Below, piece after piece: positions 33,449 through 42,609 of a stretch of 64,000 nt of DNA. The translations under genes were made by a program, and so were the position numbers. The notes below the pieces were generated by a model that made no database searches, had not been told where the DNA came from, and was given only the letters and a program-made list of their open reading frames with translations. The stretch is from Mortierella hygrophila (taxonomy: Eukaryota; Mortierellomycota; Mortierellomycetes; Mortierellales; Mortierellaceae), in contig JAAAXW010000010.1 in assembly GCA_015680625.1 (NCBI GenBank), positions 310,001 to 374,000 on the forward strand, given 5' to 3'. Each line of letters starts with the position of its first letter. Position 1 is the first letter of the stretch.

Positions 33449-34291
33449 TCATCTAGAAGGAAACCCAGAAGGCATAGGGTAAGGAAACCCAGACGGGAAA
33501 CTCGTAGGGAAATTCGAAGGAAAAGGAAAGTTTGTTGGAAAGCCTGTAGGAAAGGGGATATCTGACCAAGACCCTATGGGTACAACAGGATTCGGTACAT
33601 AGCTACTGCTATTGCTGTTGCTGCTGTTCTTGTTAGAGTTCTTGCCGTCCAGGCCAAAAACTAAACCGAGGGTGACTCCGATGACAAGTACTGTTACTAT
33701 GACCCCAATCCAGATCATTTTTTTCCGACGGCCATTGTTGGCGAGGCTGGTGGCGGTAGGGTTGCTGGGATATCCTTGGTCTGGTGTTTTGTTGACAGTG
33801 ACGAGTGTGGGCTCTGGGTAGGAGTTGAGGATTGGTTCTGTGAGCGTTTGTTGCTGTTGGTGGTCGTACATATACTGGTGTTGTTGAGAGGTTTCATTGC
33901 CTTGAAGGTAGTACTGGTATTCTTCTTGAGGCGAGAGCGAGTATTTCTGGTTGGGTGTAGGGGATGGTGGAGGGATGTAAGCAGAAGCGGGTGTTGTTGG
34001 TGAAGTGAATTCTGGCGAGTAAGCTTGAGGATTGCTGGCTAATGATGGTGAATAGGCGTGAGGGTTGTTGCTGACCGATGGTAATGAAAACTCAGTTAGG
34101 CGAGCATGAGAGCTGTGAAGAATGGACGATGTAGTATAGGGTGAAGAAGAGGAGTCGACGGTAGGTGTAGAGGGCACTGAGTGTCCATCGGTGTATTGAG
34201 GTGATGCTGGTACAATTGCACAGGGACGAAAGTTGTCGTCGATCTGGTTATTAGTGTCCTGCGGCGATCGTGTCTGTGGTCGAGATGCCAT
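33449..34291 (-). CDS. Array member D: family 2 paralogue lacking the cysteine domain
   Basis: Single exon, 280 aa. The cytosolic tail (QDTNNQIDDNFRP, SAYIPPPSPTPNQ, YPEPTLV), basic NGRRKK and span (about 192-213, MIWIGVIVTVLVIGVTLGLVF) are clear family features. The ectodomain is only about 65 residues, has no cysteine, and consists of repeats of F-P-[TS]-x-F-P (GFPTNFPFPSNFPTSFPSGF). Similarity to paralogues extends upstream of the present ATG (SSTNASDTL in frame, matching SSTEALTNS of member C), so the original start was probably lost and the protein begins about 20 residues later. It may be a decoy, a new variant, or decaying. The frame is intact. Confidence 0.75.
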   Translation of the reverse strand: MASRPQTRSPQDTNNQIDDNFRPCAIVPASPQYTDGHSVPSTPTVDSSSSPYTTSSILHSSHARLTEFSLPSVSNNPHAYSPSLASNPQAYSPEFTSPTTPASAYIPPPSPTPNQKYSLSPQEEYQYYLQGNETSQQHQYMYDHQQQQTLTEPILNSYPEPTLVTVNKTPDQGYPSNPTATSLANNGRRKKMIWIGVIVTVLVIGVTLGLVFGLDGKNSNKNSSNSNSSSYVPNPVVPIGSWSDIPFPTGFPTNFPFPSNFPTSFPSGFPYPMPSGFPSR

Positions 34292-34543
34292 TAGTGTGTC
34301 GCTGGCGTTGGTGCTTGAGAGAAAAAAGGGTATAGAGGAGTGTGGTAAGAAGAAGGAGAAGAAGGAGAAGAAGAAAAAACAGTGTTCTTCCTCTCCATCA
34401 GTTCAAAGGAGCCCGGAGTTGGTATTAGTTGAAGCTTGAAATAGCACCGTCAGCTGTGTTTGTGCCTGAAAAAAAAACCAGAGGTGTTTGATTTTGATTT
34501 CTCTTGCATATGCAAAAGAAAGGGCGCCAGATGCTGAAGGTCC

Positions 34544-34558
34544 ATGAGAGCAGTCGAA
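34544..34558 (-). promoter_or_regulatory. Shared upstream element (first half), member D
   Basis: ATGAGAGCAGTCGAA on the plus strand, a 15-of-15 match to the element of members A and B; the GTAAGG half is missing. It lies 253 bp before the present start codon, within the 433-bp spacer that separates D from member E and holds no gene. Confidence 0.55.
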
Positions 34559-34724
34559 GGAAGAGTGCCAGAAAGACACATCCATGATGGCAAATCTTTT
34601 CGTTTCGACTCCACTCCATCCCTCTGCTTACTTCCCTTCAAGTGCCAAACCTTCTCCTTTCTGTACTTGGTGCAAGGCGCAAAACGTATACAGGTATGTG
34701 ACCTATGTGGAAAGGGATTTGTTT

Positions 34725-36146
34725 TTATTTGGAACCACATCGCGTCAGACAAGATTGCGTGTTCTCGGCGCCGTCAATGAAACACATATTGTTATATCTA
34801 CAGTCAATTTTACAAAAAAAGTCTTCTCCATTCCCGGTAAGGCACGGATCCGCACAGGCTTTGTACGCACTATCCTGGCTGCAGGTCGTTAGATAGGCAT
34901 CCATGTAGTCCAGGCAGAAGAACTCTGGACAGGGTATGTTTTTGGCTGGGAAAGACGGTAAAGGTGGAGGTGAGAGTTGTGGGCCACTTATGGGCGAGGG
35001 TGGTCCGCGTGTGGGGGTAGGTCTTGGAGGCCATGTTGCTGGTGGTGGTAGAACGGTGGAATGGTTTGGCGGTTGTTGTGAATCCCTGTTGTTGCTGCTT
35101 GCGTTGTCGCTATTGTTGCTGTTGTCGTTCGAGTTGTCCATCTTCATGACGACAACAAGCGCGGTCACGGCCACAATGAGAGTAATGAGCACGGCGCCTC
35201 CAATCCAAAAGATTCTATTTCTCTTACGAATCGTTGGTTTGACGGGCGAAGAATGCGAGGAAGAGGAGGCAGAGGATCTGTGGGAAAGGGAGCGTCCTGC
35301 AGATATTGAGAGTAATGCTGCTGGGTTGCTTTCGTTCACACTAGTGTCGACGAGTTTGGGCTCTGGGTATTCGTGGATGATGGGTTCTGAGTATGCTCTG
35401 CTTTGCGCGATGGGTGGTGGCGGGTATGATGCATGGCGCTGCTGTTGCTGCTGCTGTGGCTGGTATTGTTGTTGGTACTGCTGTTGCTGTTGACACTGAT
35501 GTTGATGGCTGTTCGATTGTTGTCGATGTTGGTGTTGCTGCTGGCGTGGGACGGACGGCTGAGGAGAGAACGCTCGGTTCAAATGCTGCACCTGTGGCAT
35601 CTGCAGGAACGAATCCGGGTACGGCTCTTGCTGCATTTCATAACTATTACTAGTGGCGTCGTTCTCTGGGAATGTGCCGATGTAAGCAAAATCGCCAATG
35701 GACTCATTCCCCATCGATTCTGGGATCGAGTACTCATGTTGTTGCTGTCGTTGAGTTTGAGGTAGGAGGCTTTGAGTGGATGTAGGCGTAGATCTGTGTG
35801 AAGGCAAGGACGACGGCTGGGTAAAGGGTTGGGTATACATTGCCAACTCAGCAAGAGAAGGAGGCGCGGTTGATCTTTCTCCATTTGAAGGGAGTTGCTG
35901 GTCTTCCTTGGGTGGTGAGTCGTCGTCAGAGTTGTCGACAGAGAGTAATAAGTACTGGGTGATAGAGGATTGGGCATGAGTGGGTATCTGTGAGTGTTGT
36001 TGTTGGTGAGGATGCAGATTGACGGTTGACTGTGAGGAAGATGACAGAGTGTCGATTTGATGTGAATTTTGAGAGGCCAAAGCGGTGGAGGTTGTGTTGC
36101 TGCGAGGATCAGGTCTGCTCGCAGGATGATCATGAGGAGCCAGCAT
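34725..36146 (-). CDS. Type II membrane protein with 10-Cys ectodomain, array member E
   Basis: Single exon, 473 aa. Long cytosolic tail (1-311) with strong Q/H-rich tracts (about 200-240), YPEPKLVDT, then RKRNR and a span at about 312-334 (IFWIGGAVLITLIVAVTALVV). The N/S-rich stalk is followed by a P-rich one. The terminal domain keeps ten of the twelve cysteines: the third (between C2 and C4) and the tenth (FID-G in place of FxxC) are missing. Losing two at once while the rest stay suggests C3 and C10 pair in the other members. Its upstream region has the shared element (36343-36373) but not the TTAGGG-like motif; a TATAAA box in gene orientation is at 36243-36248. Confidence 0.82.
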   Translation of the reverse strand: MLAPHDHPASRPDPRSNTTSTALASQNSHQIDTLSSSSQSTVNLHPHQQQHSQIPTHAQSSITQYLLLSVDNSDDDSPPKEDQQLPSNGERSTAPPSLAELAMYTQPFTQPSSLPSHRSTPTSTQSLLPQTQRQQQHEYSIPESMGNESIGDFAYIGTFPENDATSNSYEMQQEPYPDSFLQMPQVQHLNRAFSPQPSVPRQQQHQHRQQSNSHQHQCQQQQQYQQQYQPQQQQQQRHASYPPPPIAQSRAYSEPIIHEYPEPKLVDTSVNESNPAALLSISAGRSLSHRSSASSSSHSSPVKPTIRKRNRIFWIGGAVLITLIVAVTALVVVMKMDNSNDNSNNSDNASSNNRDSQQPPNHSTVLPPPATWPPRPTPTRGPPSPISGPQLSPPPLPSFPAKNIPCPEFFCLDYMDAYLTTCSQDSAYKACADPCLTGNGEDFFCKIDCRYNNMCFIDGAENTQSCLTRCGSK

Positions 36147-36342
36147 CGCGATTTAATAAAGGAAGAGAGATTGTACGAAAGTATATGGTATCAAAAAAAG
36201 AGAAAAAGGGGAATGAAAACAAACTTGGGCGCCTCCAATGTCTTTATACATCAATCCTGGGACCTGCTCTGGGGTATTGTTGTCGTGGTTGCTGAGCTGG
36301 CGTACTGGGAGAGGAGATCCGAATTGGCTCAACTGTATTTCT

Positions 36343-36373
36343 GAGCAGTCGAAAGTTTCAGTAAGGTTTTGTA
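36343..36373 (-). promoter_or_regulatory. Shared upstream element, member E
   Basis: GAGCAGTCGAAA, 6 bp, GTAAGGTTTTGTATC on the plus strand; order and spacing as in member B, about 200 bp before the ATG. Confidence 0.55.
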
Positions 36374-36811
36374 TCTGCTGCATGCGGCTCACTCATCGAC
36401 TCACTCAGGAAGAATCGTCGCAGATGAGAGTGGGAGTCAGAGGGAGGCAGAGGGGGACGCAATCTGTATTTTTTCACATCCCTCATCCATGGAGATGGTG
36501 GGACCATCGATGCCATCGTCAAAGTAAGTGAAAGAAAATCACACATGTAATTTCTCGAATTGCCTGAACACAAATCTCATTTAGCTCTCTGGCACCCACG
36601 CACGCTTGTTTGTGTCATTTCTCTGACCCTCATTCCCAAGCTCTTCGCACGCACAGTCTAGCGCGAAAACGAACTGCCAATTGCGCTCAGCAAGTCAAAC
36701 ACAGCACTAACATAAAACGCCCTTCATACTGCAACAAACATAAGGTTGCTTGCGTAGCATGCCGACACTTTTTATCTGCAAAAAACAAAACCTCATTTTT
36801 AAAAAAGAAAA
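36374..36811. other. Intergenic spacer between array members E and F
   Basis: About 440 bp without a gene; 3' flank of member F. Nothing distinctive seen. Confidence 0.4.
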
Positions 36812-38185
36812 CTACGCACAATTCTGTTCACACTTCTGGTTATTTGTCTGACACCCTTGCATACACCCATTATTAAGCTCGCAAGCTAACGGACAAAACT
36901 GATCCGTGCATCCGGCCTTGCAAGCCTTCAAATCCCCATCGTTGATACAGATATCTTGCATGCACCACCAGTAGTAGTTTTGTGAACACCATAGAGGGCC
37001 GCAGGTGCCTTTGGCTGGTAGCGAAGGGAGTGGAGGGGTGGGTACACGGGGGCCGTAGTTTCCGCCACCACCGGAGGTGGGTTTTGAGGGCTCGGTTGTG
37101 GTAGTTGTTGTTGTTTCCACTGGAGGGGGGTTGGATTGTGACGGCGGGGTTGGCTGGACTGGTGGGTTCACGACAGGGGGTTGTCCAGTTCCAGAAGTAG
37201 TAGTTGGAGCAGGGACGACGACTAGAGTTCCCGTGGGTGGTGGGACGACCACCCCGTTCGAAAGCGTTGTTCCAACGGGAACGCCAGTAGGAGCACTGCC
37301 TGACCACGTTGAAGACGACCTCGATCCAGATGGTACCGTCCCATTCCCCGACGCCGAGTTGTTGCTGTTTTCGCTATTGTTGTTTCCTGAACCCTTGTTC
37401 TTCATGCTGACGACCAACCCAATAAGCACACCGGCTAGGATGGTGATCACAACACCACCGATCCAGTACAATCGTTTCCGTTTACCAGAGTTCTTCTCGG
37501 GAGTAGAGTCGTTGTCGTGGATGGTATGGTCGACCTTCTCGGTGGTGTCGACAAGGTCAGGCTCAGGGTACTCCTGATAGTACTGCTGTTGTTGTTGGTA
37601 AGGGTCGTGATACTCTGGCTGAGAATACGCTGTCTGGTACTGCTGCTGTTCCTGCTGGTAATAGCTCGAAATCGGTTGTTGCTGTGGGTAAGACTGGAAC
37701 GTCGAGTCCGGAATGTATGCGCTGCCATTGAAGGTATACGAGGCAACCGGTTCAATAATAGTCGCTCCAGCTGGAATAAGGGGAGGAACCGTCGTCGTTT
37801 GGTTGTTGTAGGCGTAGTAGTTGCTCTGCCCCTGAGGAGGTGGGACGAACGAACTTGAAGCCCAAGCTCCTTGTTCGACAGGTTGAGTATGAGGGTTGAC
37901 GGGCGGCGATGACGAAGCTGGTGAACGGTCTTGGGGAGCATTGAGTGGTGGTACTGGCGGTGAGGTGTGGTTCATAAGAGGAGTTGAAGGTGCTGTAAAA
38001 GAGTCAGTCTCTTGAGGACCTCGAGCAGAGATATCGGGGGAATGGAATAGGTCAGGGTGGTCGATAGTGTTTTGTGGTGCGCCCCTGGATGGCGGTGTGG
38101 AAGGGGTCATGAGGGATGCTTGGCAGCTGTTACTGTTCCCTTCTTGGCTCATAGTAGGGGTCGGCGGGTCGGGTAAGAGCGCCAT
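36812..38185 (-). CDS. Type II membrane protein with 12-Cys ectodomain, array member F
   Basis: Single exon, 457 aa, from the ATG at 38185 (MALLPDPPTP, comparable to MLAPLDPP of member A); the frame continues upstream only with a TTG. The tail is rich in P, S, Q and Y (YQEYPEPDLVDT near 203-214), followed by GKRKR, a span at about 239-260 (LYWIGGVVITILAGVLIGLVV), a T/P-rich stalk (TTTTTTEPSKPTSGGGG) and a 12-Cys domain (CGPLWC, CINDGDLKAC, CTDQFC, CMQGC, CEQNC). It is the most diverged cysteine-domain member and the 5'-most of the array. Neither shared upstream motif is recognisable, so it may be regulated differently. Confidence 0.83.
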   Translation of the reverse strand: MALLPDPPTPTMSQEGNSNSCQASLMTPSTPPSRGAPQNTIDHPDLFHSPDISARGPQETDSFTAPSTPLMNHTSPPVPPLNAPQDRSPASSSPPVNPHTQPVEQGAWASSSFVPPPQGQSNYYAYNNQTTTVPPLIPAGATIIEPVASYTFNGSAYIPDSTFQSYPQQQPISSYYQQEQQQYQTAYSQPEYHDPYQQQQQYYQEYPEPDLVDTTEKVDHTIHDNDSTPEKNSGKRKRLYWIGGVVITILAGVLIGLVVSMKNKGSGNNNSENSNNSASGNGTVPSGSRSSSTWSGSAPTGVPVGTTLSNGVVVPPPTGTLVVVPAPTTTSGTGQPPVVNPPVQPTPPSQSNPPPVETTTTTTTEPSKPTSGGGGNYGPRVPTPPLPSLPAKGTCGPLWCSQNYYWWCMQDICINDGDLKACKAGCTDQFCPLACELNNGCMQGCQTNNQKCEQNCA

Positions 38186-38748
38186 GGTATGTTTGTAAGA
38201 GTCCGGTGCCGAGGCAGGGGAAGGGAGGAAGGGAGGGAGCAAAAAGAAAGAAGAGGAGAAGAAGAAATATTTGCGTTTATCGATGTTGTGCCAGAGTTAA
38301 AGTCCACGCCGAGCTCTCAAGAAAAGAGTGATTTCGCTGTGAAGGCTGTCGGGGTGCAAATCACTGGAGTTGCATGCGACGAAAAACTTTAACGAGGTCG
38401 TCTTCGTGAAGGTCATAGTAAACCATGCAAAAACAGCACCATATACAAATTCAAAAAGCATTGTGATGATGGATAGATGGCATTGGTGGCCAGGCACATA
38501 ATCCTCCTCCTGTGTTTGTGTTTTGCGAGTCCATGCCCGTATCAAGTTCGACGATCAAGCAGCCGCATGTGCCCTTTTTTTTTTTTTTTTTTTTTTTTTG
38601 ACGGAAACAATTTTTTTTTTTCGAGAGCCCCTCTTCTTCCAGGTCGGAAGCCCATTCCGCAATTTCGTTCACTGCGACCAACGACAAATGTCTGAATACA
38701 GTGCTCGCTTTTTTTATTCGCTATCATGATGCATGTCCTGGGAGATCT
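38186..38748. other. Intergenic region, array end to TBCE
   Basis: 563 bp containing the member F promoter and the TBCE 3' flank. A T run of about 20 lies near 38576-38599. No gene. Confidence 0.4.
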
Positions 38749-41458
38749 CTACTTTGCCTGGTTGAGGACAATGACCTCCGTGCCATCTGGGATATCGTAA
38801 TGGGAAAGCATACGCAAATCATCCTTCAAAAAGACCTTGTGCTTAACACACACAAAACACATAAAAAATAACATGTTAGCAACTCTATCATCTCACCTGA
38901 TTCTATGACCGACACAAACAAACAAAAAAACCATAGTGATGTATGCTTACCATGACACCTGGATAGACGGGATCCTCAGCGATGAACAAGAGCACTTGAC
39001 GCATTGCGGAGATACGCAACAGCTTTTGGACCAAGTTCTTGACATTCCTGACCGTCATTGAGCCTAGCACTCCACGCTGGACAGATGTCTTGACCGGTCC
39101 GTCGATTTTGTCCTTTGCGACAAATGTGATGTCTATTTAAATAATGAGATGGTGACACGTCAGAAAACACCTGGCGTAAGTTTTTCCTACGCGTTTACTG
39201 TGTATGATGAGATGTCAAGATAAGATGAGAGTGCGGTGTCTTACTGAGGAGGCGATCCTTGATAAGGTCGCTGGTAGCCTTGCGTCTCTCGTCACTGGTA
39301 TCAGGGCGTCCGTGAACTATTCAAGTCGCGAATGATAAAAAGGTAAAATGATTGTGAAGTTAGCATTCATGTCATGTCATTCTGCAAGAGTAGCCACAGT
39401 CAGTCAAATGGATCGATCTATCATAGCCAAAAAGACATACTTTCGCAAAGTTGCTCGAAACGAGGGTGGAGAGCCTTGATGGTCGCTAACTCGGCCCCAA
39501 CATTTGAAAACGCCGCATTTTTGAGGTAATACAACTCTGCATCAATCCTGTTCTTCTTCAAAATCTGTCAAAGTGGAAAGAGAATTAAAATGTACTTGTC
39601 AGTTCTTGAGACTGCAACGTCAAAACACCACATTGCTACATTCATAGAGACTCTCATAGATAGTGTCGCGTACCTCTGTTCCGTTGAGCTGATCAATGTG
39701 AGCCATACGAGCAATAGTGATGGTTCTGACGTCTGGTTTCCCAGAGTTGTCTGCAGTCGCGTCCTCAGCAGCTTGAGTCATGACAGGGTTCTTTTGGATC
39801 CAGACCGACTTCAACGAAGTGTAGAGGCCAAGTTGGTCAATGCTTGACCACTCCTTGAGATCATTGTCATTGATGCGCAATGACTCCAAGTGCTTGAAAT
39901 CCTCAGGGTCGTGTGGTCCAAAGACATTCGCAATCCTGTTCTCCGACAAATCAAGCGACTTCAGCCTAACAATATAGAATTGTATACCCTAATAAGTCTG
40001 ATGATCTGACTTGAACATGGTTGACCAAGGTAGGTATGATAGCATGATTACGTACTTGGGTAAGCGAGAGAGGCGAAGGATCTGGTTCCAGTCTACAAGC
40101 TTGTTGCCCTCCAAATGAAGGTCTTCAAGTTTGGCAAAGCCCTTGATCTTTTGATCTTCTACTGGAGTCGACTCGTCCGATTTGCCAAGCTCGGTAATGA
40201 GATTGAAACCAATCTGCAAAATCTCGAGGTTAGGCAATGACGGCTCCAACATGTTCATCTATGAACGATACGCGCAAGAGAATGAGGTTAGAGGTGAATG
40301 GGTGATTGAGTATAATACGGTACGATATAGGTTCTATCGTCGCTAATCCTTGAATCTCCCGTACCTCATCCCAAGAAATAAAAATACGGTTCATGGCGAG
40401 GCAGCGGATGTTCTTGAACGCGTGCTCGAATGATGGCTGAGCTGTGAGTGGGTGAAAACGGTTTCGACTAGCAGAAGCAAAAAAAAAGCATGCAGTAACG
40501 CGTCAGAAGCAACTCCAGCGCAGATACGATATGTAACAAAGAAGATGGAAATTCAACAGATAATTAAATACCTGATACGGAGAACAGTCAACTTGGAGAG
40601 GGGGGCAACAATATCGGCAAGGTCTTGCCAAGTTGCAATCAGAGTCGAAGACAAATCAAGGTCCTGAATCTCTAAAAAAGAAAGACGAGAAGGTTGACAG
40701 TTATCAGTCAATGGTCGTTATTTCCAGACACTACGCGACTGTAACAGCAGCTTTGACCTTATCGATTGCATACCTGGGCAAGCCTTTTGGGTCTCGTCAA
40801 AGTCTGCGGCCGTGCTGACGTTAGTGTTGGCTAGTCCAATAATCTGCATCAAGTGGAGCTGACTAAGTTATAGGAAGGCAGAAGAAGTAACGATAAGCAG
40901 GTGTGAGTTGATACCATCGTTATCGTTGACGTACATAGGCATGAACATCATGAAAATTAAATAAGGGTCAAGAGATCACATACCTATTCTTTTTCTTGAC
41001 GCGATCAAAGTCGTAGATGTCGACCTTGACGTTTGTTTCTCCGAGATAGAGGTCGTCTACGGTCAGTTCCTCGTCGACATAGCGTTCCTTCAGGATCTCG
41101 AGGAGGGTCTGGCCGATGTTAATGTTGGGCGATGGACGTGTGAAGCTGCCTGTGCCTGGGAATCTGTTCAAGACATAGGGATAAATTATATATGATCAGC
41201 AACCAATCAGGGCTAAGGATCAACACCATAGGATACATGGACAATCACACAACGCAGCTCAACTTACCTGCAGGTGAAGTACTGGATACCATCGCGCTCT
41301 CCAGAGTGCTTGCCACGCTCTTCGGTGTCCCATTCGACTCCGATCCATTCTCCTTTGGTAGGAGGGACGGGACCGAGGAAGCGGACGGTACCCCTGGAGT
41401 GGTCGAGCGCAATACGCTGGCCTATTTCCAGCTTGGGAGGTTCCGTCTTGATGACCAT
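38749..41458 (-). CDS. TBCE: Tubulin-specific chaperone E (tubulin folding cofactor E)
   Basis: Eleven exons: 41458-41268, 41163-40984, 40862-40774, 40671-40572, 40467-40365, 40260-40056, 39965-39674, 39564-39441, 39316-39245, 39132-38953 and 38841-38749 (542 aa; family about 530). All junctions are GT-AG and the frame closes exactly. The domain order is diagnostic: an N-terminal CAP-Gly (GEWIGVEWD, GKHSGERDGIQYFTC, residues about 10-75), leucine-rich repeats in the middle (LSSTLIATW, LEILQIGFNLI, LKSLDLSENRIA, LESLRINDNDL) and a C-terminal ubiquitin-like domain (KVFLKDDLRMLSHYDIPDG). TBCE works with cofactors C and D to assemble, and when unbalanced to take apart, alpha/beta-tubulin dimers in the cytosol (yeast Pac2, fission yeast Alp21). 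Confidence 0.95.
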
Positions 41459-42433
41459 TTCCTTGTTTTTGTGGTTTTTGTGGTGATGGAATGAAGAAAG
41501 GTGGAGGCAGGAGGTTGACAATGGTGTGGCGGTGATGAGTAGTGTAAAGAGTGGGCGTTTGAGGGTTAGAGGGAAGGCAATGTTGGCGTGATGGAGGAAG
41601 TAGCAAAAAAAAAAAAAAAAAAAAAAAAAGTTGATGTCCACGGGTACGCATATTTATTTGGTTCTTCGGAGAGGTCGTGGGATTCAAGTGACTGTCCCAC
41701 AAGGGCGAAATGATGTCCATTCCAATAAGCTGCGCTTTTGTGAGGGAAAGAAGGTTTCTGTGAACTTTGCTCTGGTCAATGAATATAAGCCGCACAGGCA
41801 AGGTTGCTTTGTGCAGGGTGAAGGGTGGATGGTTGAAAAGGGAAGAGGATGGACAGGAGAGTAAGGCCCAGATAGAAGCCAGTTGGGCTGCATGATAGGA
41901 AACTTCAGGGTAAGATGGTGGTCAGTTCATGTGTGTGGATTTGTATGTGTATGTGTACATGTGTGTCAAATTGAGTTCTGTAATGACCGTGAGGCAGTAC
42001 AATGGGATGAATAATGATTGCACGGGATGAGATCCGGCGCTGTTGTTGGATTGGTGTGGAAACCAGCCAGTGAGAGCGAAGGATGTTGAAGAGGAAGAGA
42101 GCATCGCGGAAACAAGGATTAGAAGGATTAGAAAAGGAGAAAAGGAACCATGCCTATCAACATACAAACCTTAGTTGGTGTGCCTGGCTCTTATTTCATT
42201 TTCCGTCGTTGGTTCTTATTGACGTCTTGGCACTCTTTTCTTCTTTTTCTTTTCTTCCTCTTCTTCTTCCTCTTCCTCCTCCTCTTCCCCTTCACCTTCC
42301 CTCTTCCTCCTCCCCTTCCTCCCTTCACCGTTCCTTCCCTCCTCCTCCTCCTCCTACTCCCCTTCACACCTCTCCACCTACCCTTTTCCTTCACTCACCC
42401 TTCTATCTTACCTTCACTCTTCTGTTCACACCA
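41459..42433. promoter_or_regulatory. Divergent intergenic region TBCE / PPxY membrane protein 1
   Basis: 975 bp between divergent starts. An A run of about 24 lies near 41606-41629. The right end (about 42236-42420) is almost pure C/T (runs of CTTCTT, CCTCCT) and is the leader of the next gene. No gene recognised. Confidence 0.45.
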
Positions 42434-42555
42434 ATGGGAATAAAAAAGATACACCCGACTGAACCACAATGGGACAGCAACGCCGAGCAAGAGATCTTTG
42501 GCAGCCAGTCCCCCTTCGCCGCCGATTCTTCTCCCTCCAACATCCTTCCTCCCCC

Positions 42556-42609
<54 letters not shown>

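Noticed and set aside
38186..38242. N-terminal extension of array member F (LPPFLPSPASAP...)
   Set aside because: The upstream frame begins with TTG, not ATG; the ATG at 38185 matches the N-termini of the paralogues.
42557..42607. CAA repeat considered as a stand-alone microsatellite
   Set aside because: It is coding poly-Q in exon 1 of PPxY protein 1 and is described there.
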